Shown: positions 47,017 to 56,562, counted from the first letter of the stretch. The stretch is DNA of 64,000 nucleotides from Chitinilyticum piscinae (GCF_015223195.1 NZ_JADFUA010000004.1:124001-188000), one strand, 5' to 3'. Made by a program: numbers and translations. The notes: a model not told the origin generated them from the sequence alone.

Positions 47017-47673
47017 TCAAGCCGATTCACCCATCAGCGTAAGCAGCAAGGGTCGGATGGCGCGCGGCCGTTTGCCCGGTACCGCTGCACTGACATGAAT
47101 CGCGGACCGCCCATCGACGTCAGCTTCATGCTCGATCCATTGCCGGTTGCGCACGATTTGCAGCAGTTTCCAGTGATAGCAGAGGCGCTGCAGTGCATAG
47201 GCCAGCACAAGCAGGCCGATGCCCCACCAGGCTAGGCTGCCAGGGGGTAGTATTCCGCCGGCACGGTTCTGGGTGCCCTGCCAGAGCTGATAAAGGGCGA
47301 ACATGACAATCCACGTGGAAAACATCAGTCTCACGGCGGCCATCAGACTGAACTTTTGCTGCATTTCCGCGGGCTGCAGGAACAGCACATCCCGCAATAC
47401 CGTGCCGTCGTCCTCGACCGGAATGCCACGCCACTCGGATTTGAAGCGCACACGAACGGCATGTCGTATCACGATGCCCTGCTCTTCCCATTTCTGCTGT
47501 TGCATGGCCGCCCATACCGGATATAAAAAACCGATCAGAAGCAGGTAGGCCAGTCCCGCGGCATGGCCAAGCGCCCCCGCAGTAATGGACAGCAAAGGGA
47601 GAACCATTGGCTGATAGTGCTCCAGCATGTAGCCGAAAACGGTTTGATGGGCAGGTTGATCCGAGTTGCTCAT
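47017..47673 (-). CDS. multi-pass membrane protein, unknown
   Basis: The product is 218 residues from ATG 47673. About four membrane segments are seen: two in 22-65, one near 125-148 and one near 155-180. A polar loop (about 70-120) lies in the middle and a basic C-terminus at the end. I do not recognise a family. It is followed in the same direction by the DUF2237 gene beyond repeat copy B and lies 28 bp downstream of the retropepsin gene. Confidence 0.65.
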   Translation of the reverse strand: MSNSDQPAHQTVFGYMLEHYQPMVLPLLSITAGALGHAAGLAYLLLIGFLYPVWAAMQQQKWEEQGIVIRHAVRVRFKSEWRGIPVEDDGTVLRDVLFLQPAEMQQKFSLMAAVRLMFSTWIVMFALYQLWQGTQNRAGGILPPGSLAWWGIGLLVLAYALQRLCYHWKLLQIVRNRQWIEHEADVDGRSAIHVSAAVPGKRPRAIRPLLLTLMGESA

Positions 47674-47701
47674 GTTCGCCCCATCATCAGCAAGGCCACC
47701 T

Positions 47702-48181
47702 TCATTTGCGCTGCTCCAGCACCATGGCACCATCGCGCAGCAGAATATCGAAGCGGTTCAGTACATTCATGCCCAGCAGCAATTCGTCGCCAAGGTGTGG
47801 CACGACGATCGCACGCACCTGCTCCAGCCGGAATGGCGGCAGATCCAGCTCCGGCAACACGGTTTCGTAGCCCTCGACACTGCCATTGGCAGTTTGCGTG
47901 GTGACGCGTGTGCCGCGGGGCAGGCCGAGACGTTCGGCCAGTGCCTGATCGATAGTGACGGACGTTGCGCCGGTATCGAGCATGAACAGCACACGCTGGC
48001 CCGCGATGCTGCCGCTGCTGCGATAGTGGCCATCGGCCGAGCGCGGGATGGTCAGGCTGCCGTCGCCGGCAATCCGGACGGCGGGTGCCTGCCGTTCGGC
48101 CAGAAGGCCGGAAAACAGCCAGTAACCGCCCCCCAGAACGGACAGCCACAGCAAAATCAGAGCCGGAGTGGAGCGCAGCAT
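47702..48181 (-). CDS. retropepsin-like aspartic protease (clan AA, TIGR02281 type)
   Basis: The product is 159 residues from ATG 48181; a GTG four codons earlier is less likely. One N-terminal membrane anchor (about 6-25) is followed by a single retropepsin lobe with the catalytic motif FMLDTGATSVTID. The flap region TANGSVEGYETVLPEL and LLGMNVLNRFDILLRDGAMVL complete it. Such proteins act as dimers in the periplasm; substrates are unknown. Confidence 0.88.
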   Translation of the reverse strand: MLRSTPALILLWLSVLGGGYWLFSGLLAERQAPAVRIAGDGSLTIPRSADGHYRSSGSIAGQRVLFMLDTGATSVTIDQALAERLGLPRGTRVTTQTANGSVEGYETVLPELDLPPFRLEQVRAIVVPHLGDELLLGMNVLNRFDILLRDGAMVLEQRK

Positions 48182-48245
48182 CGTATACACCACAATGTAT
48201 CTATCGCTGGATAGGATGAATGGATGGTTTCAAAGCCATACCTGA

Positions 48246-49028
48246 TCAAATGCTGGACAGGCGCATGCCATCGTAAGCGCAGACCATTCCGTCCGGCAGG
48301 ATGGCGTTCAGCGCATGGTATTCCAGTTCATGGGTCATGTGGATCATCACGGTCTGTTTCGCCGCAATGCGTTGCGCCCAGTCCACTGCCTGCTGGCGCG
48401 ACAGATGCGTGGGGTGGCCGGTTTCGCGCAGGCAATCCAGCATCAGGATGTCCAGCCCCTGCAGCAGTGGCAGGCTGGTGTCGGGGATGGCGGACACATC
48501 GGTCAGGTAGGCCACGTTACCGATGCGCCAGCCCAGGATCGGCCAGGTGCCGTGCTGCAGCGGAATGGGTTGCACGGTGACACCACCCAGCTCAAACGGC
48601 TGGTCGTGCACTTCATGCAGCAGCAGCACCGGTTTGTCCCACGAAGTATTCGGCTGCAGCAGCGTATAGGGAAAGCGCTCGCGGATGTGGCTGAGCATCA
48701 GTGCATTGCCATACACCGGCAAGGCCGTTTTCTGCAGCCAGCAGAACGCACGCAGATCGTCGATGCCGTTGAGGTGGTCGGAATGCGGATGCGTGTAAAG
48801 CACAGCATCAACATGCAGCAGTTGCTCGCGTAAGCACTGCTGTCTAAGGTCCGGGCCGGTGTCGATCAGGAAGGTCTTGCCGTTGGCGCGCAATACCGCC
48901 GAGGCACGGGTACGCACATTGCGCGGATCCGACGAGCTGCAAGTCGGGCAGCGGCAGCCGAGTGCCGGAGTGCCGCCGCTGGAGCCGACACCAAGCAGCA
49001 ATACATCGACTGCGCCAGTCCGGCTCAC
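48246..49028 (-). CDS. PhnP-like metallo-beta-lactamase-fold hydrolase
   Basis: The product is 260 residues. The GTG start overlaps the tatD stop (GTGA). Zinc-binding THPHSDHLNGIDDLR (HxHxDH), the distal His in PLQHGTWPILGWR and the Asp in DILMLDCLRE are present. CRCPTC near the N-terminus is the structural zinc knuckle of PhnP-like phosphodiesterases. Role is a cyclic-phosphodiester hydrolase by family, substrate unknown. Confidence 0.87.
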   Translation of the reverse strand: MSRTGAVDVLLLGVGSSGGTPALGCRCPTCSSSDPRNVRTRASAVLRANGKTFLIDTGPDLRQQCLREQLLHVDAVLYTHPHSDHLNGIDDLRAFCWLQKTALPVYGNALMLSHIRERFPYTLLQPNTSWDKPVLLLHEVHDQPFELGGVTVQPIPLQHGTWPILGWRIGNVAYLTDVSAIPDTSLPLLQGLDILMLDCLRETGHPTHLSRQQAVDWAQRIAAKQTVMIHMTHELEYHALNAILPDGMVCAYDGMRLSSI

Positions 49029-49807
49029 GCGGCCGCCTTGGCAAAGAGCCGGAAGAAGTTGGCCGTGGTTGCCTGCGCGACTTCCTCGACACTGACCCCC
49101 TTCAGTTCGGCAATGAATTCGCCGACGTGTCGCACCCAGGCCGGACGGTTGAGCTTGCCGCGATGCGGCACCGGGGCCAGATAGGGGCTATCGGTTTCGA
49201 TCAGTAGCCGCTCCAGCGGCACATGACGTGCCACCTCCTGCAACTCCAGCGCCTTTTTGAAGGTGACGATACCGGAGAGCGAAATATAAAAACCCTGCTC
49301 CATCGCGGCGTCCGCCACCGCGATCGATTCGGTAAAGCAGTGCATCACCCCGCCCGCCGCACAGGCGCCCTCTTCGCGCATCAGCCGCAGCGTATCGTCG
49401 CTGGCCGAGCGGGTGTGGATAATCAGCGGCAGGCCGGTTTCGCGGGCGGCGCGGATGTGCACGCGAAAGCGCTCGCGTTGCCATTCCATGTCAGCAATGC
49501 TGCGGCCTTCCAGCCGGTAGTAATCCAGTCCGGTCTCGCCAATGGCTACGACACGGGGATGGCGCGCTTCCTGCACCAGTTGTGCGACGGTTGGTTCGGG
49601 GGTGTCCTCGTAATCCGGATGGACACCGACGGACGCAAAGAACTGCGGATGGGCTTCAGCCAGCGCGAGCACTTGGGGGTATTCCGGCAGGTTTACCGAA
49701 ACGCACAGCGCATGACTGACCTGCGCAGCCTGCATGTCGGCGAGATGCTGCGGCAGGTTCTGCACCAGCTCGGGGAAATTCAGATGACAGTGAGAATCAA
49801 CAAACAT
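49025..49807 (-). CDS. tatD: TatD-family metal-dependent deoxyribonuclease
   Basis: TIM-barrel hydrolase of DNA 3' ends or D-aminoacyl-tRNA-related substrates (YcfH/TatD type). The product is 260 residues. Metal ligands: DSHCHL (HxH), IGETGLDYY (Glu), PLIIHTR and GVMHCF (His), and LIETDSPYLAPVPHRGK (Asp). It lies downstream of tmk-holB-pilZ, the common proteobacterial arrangement. The symbol covers the family, not a proven paralogue. Confidence 0.93.
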   Translation of the reverse strand: MFVDSHCHLNFPELVQNLPQHLADMQAAQVSHALCVSVNLPEYPQVLALAEAHPQFFASVGVHPDYEDTPEPTVAQLVQEARHPRVVAIGETGLDYYRLEGRSIADMEWQRERFRVHIRAARETGLPLIIHTRSASDDTLRLMREEGACAAGGVMHCFTESIAVADAAMEQGFYISLSGIVTFKKALELQEVARHVPLERLLIETDSPYLAPVPHRGKLNRPAWVRHVGEFIAELKGVSVEEVAQATTANFFRLFAKAAA

Positions 49808-49868
49808 GGATGCCAGTCAGTAAAAAAGGCCGCAGTCGGCGGCCTGATGGTCGGGGTAAGGCGCTGCC

Positions 49869-50234
49869 TCACATTGTATGCGTGGTGCGCCCGGAATTGA
49901 GATAGCCGCCAAGCAGATTTTCGATTTTCACACGCGCCTGTACGCCGGCTTCGTTGTTGGAAAACTGCACGCCGATCCCCTGCTGGTGATTGTTGTGCGC
50001 GCCTTGTGGGGTAATCCATACCACATGGCCCGATACGGCGATCCGCGCCGGATCATCCAGCAGCGACAACAGCATGAACACCTCGTCACCGAGGTTGTAG
50101 CTCTTGTTGGTGGGGATGAAAATGCCGCCCCCCTTGATAAAGGGCATGTAGGACGCATACAGCGCCGCTTTTTCCTTGATGTTCAGCGACAGCACGCCCG
50201 GGCGGGTAACTGGCTGACGATTCGGTTCACTCAT
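49869..50234 (-). CDS. pilZ: PilZ-domain protein, type IV pilus type
   Basis: The product is 121 residues. PGVLSLNIKEKAALYASYMPFI, GGGIFIPTNKSYNLGDEVFMLLSL and the GIGVQF strand identify the PilZ protein required for type IV pilus assembly. The RxxxR c-di-GMP-binding arm is not seen, as expected for this subgroup. It overlaps the holB stop by 4 bp in the tmk-holB-pilZ operon. Confidence 0.92.
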   Translation of the reverse strand: MSEPNRQPVTRPGVLSLNIKEKAALYASYMPFIKGGGIFIPTNKSYNLGDEVFMLLSLLDDPARIAVSGHVVWITPQGAHNNHQQGIGVQFSNNEAGVQARVKIENLLGGYLNSGRTTHTM

Positions 50235-51241
50235 GCTCGACTCTCGCTGCGCTTGTTGCGCAATGCATCCAGGTAGGCAAACAGCAATGTTTCATAAACG
50301 AGCCGCGCATTCAGCGGATGATGCGCCGACTTGCGCGCGGACAGCAGGGTTTTCTGCCAGTCCAGCAAGGCCACGGCGCGCACTGACAGGCGCTGCAGAT
50401 CGTCTTTCCAGTCCGGATAATAGCGGATAGTCCCGCCCAGCCCCAAGCTGACGAGATCATGCCCCCATTTCTGTAGCCAATCCACGACCAGTTCGACATC
50501 CAGCTTGCTCTTTTCCAGTCCCTGCGCCACCGCAATCACATCCAGTGCGGCCGGGTTGGCCAGGTGTTCGAGCAGTTCATGCCGCTTGGGCAGCCACTCG
50601 GCACTGGCATCGTCCAGCGCCGCCAGTGGCGCACCGCCACTGTGGGCCAGATGCAGCTGCGGATTGACAACCTTGTGCTCTTCCAGCCAGCTGCTAGCCA
50701 GATGACGATCCGGCTGCGACAACGGAAACTGGCGGCAGCGGCTGCGGATCGTCGGCAACAGGCGTCGCCAATGATGGGCAACCAGAATGAAGACCGCGCC
50801 GGCTGGCGGCTCTTCCAGTGTTTTCAGAAAGGCGTTGGCCGCGGCCACATTCATTGTCTCGGCCGGCGCCACGACGGTGACGCGCACGCCGCGGCGGTGC
50901 GACGTCAGATTGACGAAGTCTTCCAGCTCGCGGATGGCATCGACCTTGATCACCGGCTGCTTGTTCTTGGTCTTGCCGTCTTCGTCTTCTTCGGCCTCGG
51001 CCGGACTGAGCAGGCGGTAGTCGGGGTGATTGCCCGCGGCAAACCAGCGGCAGCCTTCGCATTCGCCGCAGGGCTCATTGCCGGCCGGGTTTTCGCACAA
51101 CAGCCATTGTGCCAGCCGCTCGGCAAAGCGCAGTTTGCCGATGCCGGCAGGGCCGGTCAGCAGCAGCGCATGCGGCAGGCGTTCACGCTCGCGCAGCAGC
51201 GCCTGCCAGTCCTTCTTTTGCCAGGGATAGAGCGCGTTCAT
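50231..51241 (-). CDS. holB: DNA polymerase III subunit delta'
   Basis: Clamp-loader subunit. The product is 336 residues from ATG 51241, which overlaps the tmk stop. The P-loop-like [14 protein letters not shown] is followed by the zinc knuckle (Cys residues in [12 protein letters not shown]). Next come [26 protein letters not shown] and the sensor region [12 protein letters not shown] with the SRC motif. A C-terminal helical collar is short. Confidence 0.95.
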   Translation of the reverse strand: MNALYPWQKKDWQALLRERERLPHALLLTGPAGIGKLRFAERLAQWLLCENPAGNEPCGECEGCRWFAAGNHPDYRLLSPAEAEEDEDGKTKNKQPVIKVDAIRELEDFVNLTSHRRGVRVTVVAPAETMNVAAANAFLKTLEEPPAGAVFILVAHHWRRLLPTIRSRCRQFPLSQPDRHLASSWLEEHKVVNPQLHLAHSGGAPLAALDDASAEWLPKRHELLEHLANPAALDVIAVAQGLEKSKLDVELVVDWLQKWGHDLVSLGLGGTIRYYPDWKDDLQRLSVRAVALLDWQKTLLSARKSAHHPLNARLVYETLLFAYLDALRNKRSESRA

Positions 51242-51867
51242 GCCCACCCCAGCCCGGCAAACAATTCGGCCAGTTCGGATTGGATGACGTCCAGCGGGCG
51301 ATTGGCGTTGATCACGCGAATGCGCTGTGGCGCCGCAGCGGCACGGGCCAGATAGGCCTCCCGCACGCGGGCATGGAAATCCAGCGCCTCGCGCTCGAAG
51401 CGGTCCAGCACACGGCCATTGGCCATGCGGGCCTGACTGACTTCCAGCGGCACATCGAACAGTAAGGTCAATTCGGGCTCGATGCGCTCCTTGCCACTGC
51501 CCTGCACCCAGTTTTCCAGCATGGCAAAGCGTTGCAGATCAAGTCCGCGCCCGCCGCCCTGATAAGCGAAGGTCGCATCGGAAAAGCGATCGCACAGCAC
51601 CCACTGCCCGCGAGCCAGCGCCGGACGGATCACCTGCTGCAGGTGCTCGCTGCGCGCGGCAAACATCAGCAGTGTTTCGGTGTCGAGCGACATGGCCTCG
51701 TTCAGGAGCAAGCCGCGCAGTGCTTCACCCAGCGGCGTGCCGCCGGGCTCGCGCGTTTGCAAGAGCTGCACTCCGGCGGCGGTCAGGTGCTCAGCCAGCC
51801 AGGCCAGATGGGTGCTCTTGCCGGCACCATCGACACCCTCGACGGAAATAAAACGGCCACGCTGCAT
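51238..51867 (-). CDS. tmk: thymidylate kinase
   Basis: Phosphorylates dTMP to dTDP. The product is 209 residues from ATG 51867 ([11 protein letters not shown]); the frame upstream is not used. The P-loop is [11 protein letters not shown], the DRx motif [19 protein letters not shown], the [14 protein letters not shown] base-binding segment and the LID loop GKERIEPE... are present. It is first in the tmk-holB-pilZ-tatD-mbl operon and divergent from smr. Confidence 0.97.
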   Translation of the reverse strand: MQRGRFISVEGVDGAGKSTHLAWLAEHLTAAGVQLLQTREPGGTPLGEALRGLLLNEAMSLDTETLLMFAARSEHLQQVIRPALARGQWVLCDRFSDATFAYQGGGRGLDLQRFAMLENWVQGSGKERIEPELTLLFDVPLEVSQARMANGRVLDRFEREALDFHARVREAYLARAAAAPQRIRVINANRPLDVIQSELAELFAGLGWA

Positions 51868-51974
51868 GCAATCAGGTCCGGAATAATGGCAAACAAACTG
51901 CGATTGTCGCACAGTCGCCCTTGCCGCGTACAAGCCTTGCCTGTGTGATGCGCGCACTTTAGACTCGCCGCACC

Positions 51975-52631
51975 ATGGCCAAGCCCAGCAAAACCTCTCC
52001 GTTTACCGATGCCCTCAAGCCACTGGCCCGGGCGATGCGCAGCCATCAGCGCGAAACGCTGGAGGCCAGGCTTGCCGCCTATCGCGAACCGCCACCGCCT
52101 CCCAAGAGCGATCGTGAGCTATTCCTTGAGGCAATGCAGGGGGTATTGCCCCATAAAAACGATTACTTTGAGCACCCGGCCAAATACCCGTCACCCCATC
52201 CGGTCCAGCGCTGGCGAGACGAAGCGCGAGTGATGCGCGACGCCATGACCGATTTCTGGCCGTGGGACGAACTGGAAAGTGGCGAAGAGCTGCTTTATCT
52301 GCGCCCCGGCGTGCGCCCCGACTCACTGAAAAAACTGCGACGCGGCGAATGGGTTGTACAGGGTGAGCTGGACCTGCACGGGCTGACCAGCGAATACGCG
52401 CGCCCGGTCGTTGGTGAATTCCTGCACCGCTGCCGTGTGGAAAACCGCCGCTGCGTGCGCATCGTGCACGGCAAGGGCCTGGGCTCGAAGAACAAAGAGC
52501 CGGTGCTGAAACTGAAACTGAAAAACTGGCTGGCGCAACGCGACGAAGTACTGGCCTTCTGCCAGGCGCGTCCGTTCGACGGCGGTAGCGGCGCGGTGCT
52601 GGTGCTGATCAAGGGCAACCATGAGCGCTGA
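51975..52631 (+). CDS. Smr-domain endonuclease-like protein
   Basis: The product is 218 residues. A polar N-terminal half leads to a C-terminal Smr domain (about 125-215) with [28 protein letters not shown] and [18 protein letters not shown]. Smr domains nick DNA or cleave RNA on stalled ribosomes; the SmrA/SmrB assignment is not possible here. The ATG of the next gene lies within its last codons (11-bp overlap). Confidence 0.92.
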   Translation: MAKPSKTSPFTDALKPLARAMRSHQRETLEARLAAYREPPPPPKSDRELFLEAMQGVLPHKNDYFEHPAKYPSPHPVQRWRDEARVMRDAMTDFWPWDELESGEELLYLRPGVRPDSLKKLRRGEWVVQGELDLHGLTSEYARPVVGEFLHRCRVENRRCVRIVHGKGLGSKNKEPVLKLKLKNWLAQRDEVLAFCQARPFDGGSGAVLVLIKGNHER

Positions 52632-52983
52632 TGCCCCTCAGCCTTCGCGCGCCATGACCCTCGCCCGCCGAGCTTCGCTCAGCCTGTGGGGGCTGGCGAT
52701 CTGGATCGGGTCGCTGATTCCGCTGTCCGGCCCCGTCGCCCCCGGCGGTGACAAGCTCCAGCACTTCGCCGGCTATGGCGGACTGGCGCTGCTGGCGATG
52801 TGGAACTGCCCGCGCCCCTTGCCGGTGTGGCTCGCTTGCACAGCGATGGGCGTCGCCGTCGAATTTGCGCAGGCGCTCACGCCGTATCGCAGTTTCGATG
52901 TGGCTGACATGCTGGCCAATGGCGCTGGTGCGCTGCTGGGAGTGGGGCTGGCCCTGCTGGCCGCCCGCCTGCGGAAAGGCTGA
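52621..52983 (+). CDS. VanZ-family membrane protein
   Basis: The product is 120 residues with about three hydrophobic segments. PGGDKLQHFAGYGGLALLAMW and VEFAQALTPYRSFDVADMLANGAGALLGVG are the VanZ blocks. It is small, and VanZ proteins are linked with teicoplanin resistance in Gram-positives but have no known role in Gram-negatives. Overlaps the smr stop by 11 bp. Confidence 0.87.
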   Translation: MSADAPQPSRAMTLARRASLSLWGLAIWIGSLIPLSGPVAPGGDKLQHFAGYGGLALLAMWNCPRPLPVWLACTAMGVAVEFAQALTPYRSFDVADMLANGAGALLGVGLALLAARLRKG

Positions 52984-53099
52984 TCGGCCATCTGAATGAG
53001 CCGGGGCGGTTCACACTGCAAGCCATCCGCCGCAGCTGAACCATTGTGCATCAGGACATACACCGTCCTTTCCGGCCGGAACAATTGCATTGCCTTTCC

Positions 53100-53149
53100 T
53101 GGGTATTGCCCCATAGCCCTTCACCGATAATGGCCACAAGGCGATACCC
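53100..53149 (+). repeat. 50-nt intergenic element, copy E
   Basis: Begins TGGGTATTGCC and ends GGCGATACCC, between convergent vanZ and rmuC. The ends pair at nine of ten Watson-Crick positions plus one G-U. It matches copy B in 24 of 50 ungapped positions; the core reads AATGG. Confidence 0.5.
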
Positions 53150-53154
53150 TGACA

Positions 53155-54750
53155 TCAACCTGCGGCAGGCTCAATGAGTGCGGCCGGTTTCACCGGTGAC
53201 ATATCCTCAAGCTTCACCTGCTCGATTTCGCTGAAGCGCTTCGAGATTTTCTCGCTGGTGATGCTGACTTCCTGCGCGTCGTCATGCGCCATGCGGATGT
53301 GATCGGCGAGTTTTTTCATGCGTTTGTCGAAACGACCGAATTCGGCGGACAGCTTGCCCAGCGCTTCCTGGATGATGTGCACCTGCTTGCGTGTTTCCAC
53401 ATCCTTGATCACCGCACGCGCGGTGTTGAGCACGGCCATCAGCGTCGTCGGCGACACGATCCACACGCGCTTGGCCATCGCGTACTGCACCAGCTCCGGA
53501 TGGTAGGCGTGAATTTCGGCGAATACCGCTTCGGCCGGCACGAACATTACCGCACCATCGGCCGTGACATTGGGGATGATGTACTTGTTGCTGATGTCGT
53601 CGATGTGCTTTTTCACGTCGGCCTTGAAGGCGCGCTGCGCGACGGTCCGGTCTTCGCCGGCGGCGAACATGCGGTGGTAGTTTTCCAGCGGAAATTTCGC
53701 ATCCACGGCAACCGTGCCGGTCGGCTCCGGCAGGCGCAGCAGGCAGTCGGCGCGCGTGCCGTTGGGTAGCGAGGCCTGCAGTTCGTACACCTGCTGGGGC
53801 AGTACATTGCTGATCAGGTGCTCCAGCTGCACCTCGCCAAAGGCGCCGCGGCTGCGCTTGTCGCCCAGCAGCTCCTGCAGGCTGACCACATTGGTGGTCA
53901 AACCGTCGATCTTTTTTTGCGCCTCGTCGATGGTGGCCAGCCGCGCCATCACATTGGCGAAGGTTTCGTTGGTTTTCTTGAAGCCCTCGTCCAGGCGCTC
54001 GTTCACCTTGCCGGAAATTTCTGCCAGGCGCCCGTCGGCGGTCTTGGTGAGTTCACTCACGCTGGCCGTGAGCTGCTGCGTGGAGGTGGTCAGCATGCTT
54101 TGCAGCATGTCCATCTCGCGCTTGGCCTGCTCGGAGAGCATGGTCGAGAGCTTGAGCAGCACATCCTCGCGCAGTGCATCCTGCTTGGTCTGCATCGTGG
54201 CGGCAATATCGGCCAGCTGGCGCTGCATCTGCTCACGCGTTTCACCCAGACTTTGCAGCAATGTCACGCGCAGTTGCTCGCTGCTGGTCTGTGCCGCGCT
54301 GGCCATGGCGGCAAGTTGTTGCTGTTGCAGTTCGCGGGATTCAGTCTGCGAGGCAGTGAGTGACAGTTGCAGCGCGCGCATGGTCTCACCCTGCTGTTGC
54401 GCCAGACGCTGCAGCGCTTCGCGGGACTGCCCCAGCTCCTGTGCCACACCACCACGCAGCCGCTCGAAGGATTGGTTCAAACCATCCCGCAGGCGCTCGG
54501 CCGAATTGTTGACCGCGTCATTCAGTAGCGCGCCATGCTGGGCCAGTGCCGCATGGCTGGCTTCGCCCTGCCTGGAAAATCCTTCGGCCATACGGTCGCC
54601 CAGCTCGCGATGCTGGCGATCCAGTTCGGCCAGCAGCTGCTCCAGCACGGATTTCTGGGTCTGCCGCAATTGCTGCAGGTTGAATACGGTCAGGGCTCCC
54701 GCCATCAGCACCACAATGGTGGAGAGCGCAAACAGCATTTCGATCGACAT
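53155..54750 (-). CDS. rmuC: DNA recombination protein RmuC
   Basis: The product is 531 residues from ATG 54750, the true start (MSIEMLFALS); the frame upstream runs into the flgA promoter. An N-terminal membrane helix (about 5-27) is followed by a long coiled coil (about 30-240). The RmuC nuclease-like domain (about 265-450) shows GNTRADCLLRLPEP-like GTRADCLLRLPE, VAVDAKFPLENYHRM and ALGKLSAEFGRFDKRM. RmuC limits inversions and is proposed to be a nuclease on rearranged DNA. Confidence 0.94.
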   Translation of the reverse strand: MSIEMLFALSTIVVLMAGALTVFNLQQLRQTQKSVLEQLLAELDRQHRELGDRMAEGFSRQGEASHAALAQHGALLNDAVNNSAERLRDGLNQSFERLRGGVAQELGQSREALQRLAQQQGETMRALQLSLTASQTESRELQQQQLAAMASAAQTSSEQLRVTLLQSLGETREQMQRQLADIAATMQTKQDALREDVLLKLSTMLSEQAKREMDMLQSMLTTSTQQLTASVSELTKTADGRLAEISGKVNERLDEGFKKTNETFANVMARLATIDEAQKKIDGLTTNVVSLQELLGDKRSRGAFGEVQLEHLISNVLPQQVYELQASLPNGTRADCLLRLPEPTGTVAVDAKFPLENYHRMFAAGEDRTVAQRAFKADVKKHIDDISNKYIIPNVTADGAVMFVPAEAVFAEIHAYHPELVQYAMAKRVWIVSPTTLMAVLNTARAVIKDVETRKQVHIIQEALGKLSAEFGRFDKRMKKLADHIRMAHDDAQEVSITSEKISKRFSEIEQVKLEDMSPVKPAALIEPAAG

Positions 54751-54807
54751 GGCTAGTACCGGCAATATATCCAGCTGGCGATTGTAGGCGAAGCCCGCTG
54801 CCCCGCC

Positions 54808-54813
54808 TATAAT
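54808..54813 (+). promoter_or_regulatory. -10 element immediately before flgA
   Basis: TATAAT at 54808-54813 ends only 7 bp before ATG 54821, so transcription from it would begin at or next to the start codon and give a leaderless mRNA. No Shine-Dalgarno sequence lies between. A convincing -35 is not visible. Confidence 0.4.
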
Positions 54814-54820
54814 CGCCGGC

Positions 54821-55510
54821 ATGAAACGCCTATTGATCATTCTGTTGCTTGCCATGATTGCCCTTTATGCTTCCGCCGCCCCGGCCGGACAGGACATGAG
54901 TCTCGTCTTGCGTGAAGTCAGTCAGTGGCTGGATGCCGCACTGGCACGCGCCCCGGGACAGAGCTCGTACAGCGTCGGCAAGCTGGATTCGCGGCTGCGC
55001 CTGGAGGCCTGCCAGCAGATGGAAGTCAGCGTACCCTCCGGCCAGCGCCTGATCGGAAATGTACTGCTGCGGGTTCGCTGCACCAGCGGCGCGGCGTGGA
55101 GCTTGAATGTGCCGGTTCAGGTCAGCCTGTCGGCGACCTACTACGTGGCCACCCGCCCGCTGGCCGCCAACCAGACCATCAGCGATCACGATCTGATGCC
55201 GCAACAGGGGGATCTGGCCAATCTGCCAGGTTCGGTGATTCTGGACCCGGCAATCGCCATCGGCCGCACGCTCAATTCCGCGGTTCCCGCTGGCCAGCCG
55301 CTGCGACGCGAAATGCTGCGAGCTGCCATGGTGATCCAGCAGAACCAGAAGGTGCGCATCATCTATCGGCTGGACGATATCGAAGTGGTCAATGATGGCA
55401 TAGCCCTCGCCGCAGCCAGCGAAGGCAGCCCGGTACGGGTGCGGGTGTCGGGCGGCAATGTGATCAGCGGGATTGCCCGCGCCAATGGCGATGTCGAAGT
55501 TGGCCACTGA
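54821..55510 (+). CDS. flgA: flagellar P-ring assembly chaperone FlgA
   Basis: Periplasmic chaperone for FlgI polymerisation. The product is 229 residues with a signal peptide of about 20 residues (ends ASA-APAG). The SAF domain (RPLAANQTISDHDLMPQQGDLA) lies in the middle, and the C-terminal beta-clip domain includes MVIQQNQKVRIIY and NDGIALAAASEG. It is separate from the flgB-L cluster, which is not in the window, and is divergent from rmuC. Confidence 0.93.
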   Translation: MKRLLIILLLAMIALYASAAPAGQDMSLVLREVSQWLDAALARAPGQSSYSVGKLDSRLRLEACQQMEVSVPSGQRLIGNVLLRVRCTSGAAWSLNVPVQVSLSATYYVATRPLAANQTISDHDLMPQQGDLANLPGSVILDPAIAIGRTLNSAVPAGQPLRREMLRAAMVIQQNQKVRIIYRLDDIEVVNDGIALAAASEGSPVRVRVSGGNVISGIARANGDVEVGH

Positions 55511-55597
55511 GCCGCGGCGGCTTAACAGCCCGTTTCAAGACAAAGCGCGGATGTGCCGTTACAATTGCCGGTTTGATCAGCAACGGCTTACCCACTG

Positions 55598-56524
55598 ATG
55601 CGTGTGGTTCGTGGCGCGGCAAGCGCTCATCTCCCTCCCTGTGTTCTGGCAATCGGCAATTTTGATGGTCTGCATCTTGGTCATCAGGCGCTGCTGCGCC
55701 GTTTGCGCGCCGATGCCGAAACAGCGGGCCTTGCCTGTGCGGTACTGACTTTCGAACCCCATCCGCGCGAACTTTTCACTCCGGATGCCGCACCTGCACG
55801 GCTGACCAGCCTGCGCGAGAAAATCGAGCTACTGGCGGCAAGTGGTGTCGACTATCTGATTGTCCAGCGCTTTGACCGACGCTTTGCCGCCATCGAGGCG
55901 GAATCCTTTCGCGACGACATGGTTGTTCGTGAACTGAATGCCCGCCAGATCCTGATCGGCGACGATTTCCGCTTCGGCCGCCAGCGCCGGGGTGATGTGG
56001 CGCTCCTGGCTGCACACCCCGCACTGCAGGTATCGGCACTTAGCGAGATCCAGCATCAGGATGAACGCATTTCCTCAACGGCCGTACGCGCGGCGCTGGC
56101 AAACGGTGAAATGGAGCACGCTGCCGCCCTGCTAGGCCGCGCCTATTCGATCTCCGGCCGAGTGGTCGGCGGCGATCGCATCGGCCGGCAGCTGGGCTTC
56201 CCGACCGCCAATATCCAGCTCAAGCACAACCGCCCGCCCCTGCTCGGCATTTTCGTGGTGGAAGTACATGGACTGGGTGGCGTAAGGCAAGCGGTTGCCA
56301 GCCTGGGTTTTCGTCCAACCATTCGTGGCGGCGATCTCAAGCCCAAGCTTGAAGTACATCTGTTCGATTTCGATGCAGACATATACCGTCGCCACCTGCG
56401 GGTCGATTTCCTGCACAAATTGCGCGACGAAGAAAAATACCCCGACCTGGAATCGCTCACCGCCCAGATCGCCAGAGATTGCGCTGCCGCACGCCAGTGG
56501 TTTGCCATCAATCGCCCTCTCTGA
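55598..56524 (+). CDS. ribF: bifunctional riboflavin kinase/FAD synthetase
   Basis: Makes FMN and FAD. The product is 308 residues. The N-terminal adenylyltransferase domain (about 15-180) has AIGNFDGLHLGHQALL and ISSTAVR, and the C-terminal riboflavin kinase domain (about 185-305) has GRQLGFPTANI and VDFLHKLRDEEKY. It heads ribF-ileS-lspA-ispH, a conserved proteobacterial cluster. No FMN riboswitch consensus is seen in the 87-bp leader. Confidence 0.96.
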   Translation: MRVVRGAASAHLPPCVLAIGNFDGLHLGHQALLRRLRADAETAGLACAVLTFEPHPRELFTPDAAPARLTSLREKIELLAASGVDYLIVQRFDRRFAAIEAESFRDDMVVRELNARQILIGDDFRFGRQRRGDVALLAAHPALQVSALSEIQHQDERISSTAVRAALANGEMEHAAALLGRAYSISGRVVGGDRIGRQLGFPTANIQLKHNRPPLLGIFVVEVHGLGGVRQAVASLGFRPTIRGGDLKPKLEVHLFDFDADIYRRHLRVDFLHKLRDEEKYPDLESLTAQIARDCAAARQWFAINRPL

Positions 56525-56562
56525 CCGGAACTAATTGACCGAATTTCTGACCGAGACCCACC

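Noticed and set aside
48182-48245. Sixth copy of the 50-nt element
   Set aside because: A GGTATGGCT and a GTATAC flank this gap, but the spacing is longer than 50 nt and the core AAAGG is not in place, so chance similarity is likely.
55511-55597. FMN riboswitch upstream of ribF
   Set aside because: The 87-bp leader is too short and lacks the RFN-element conserved blocks.
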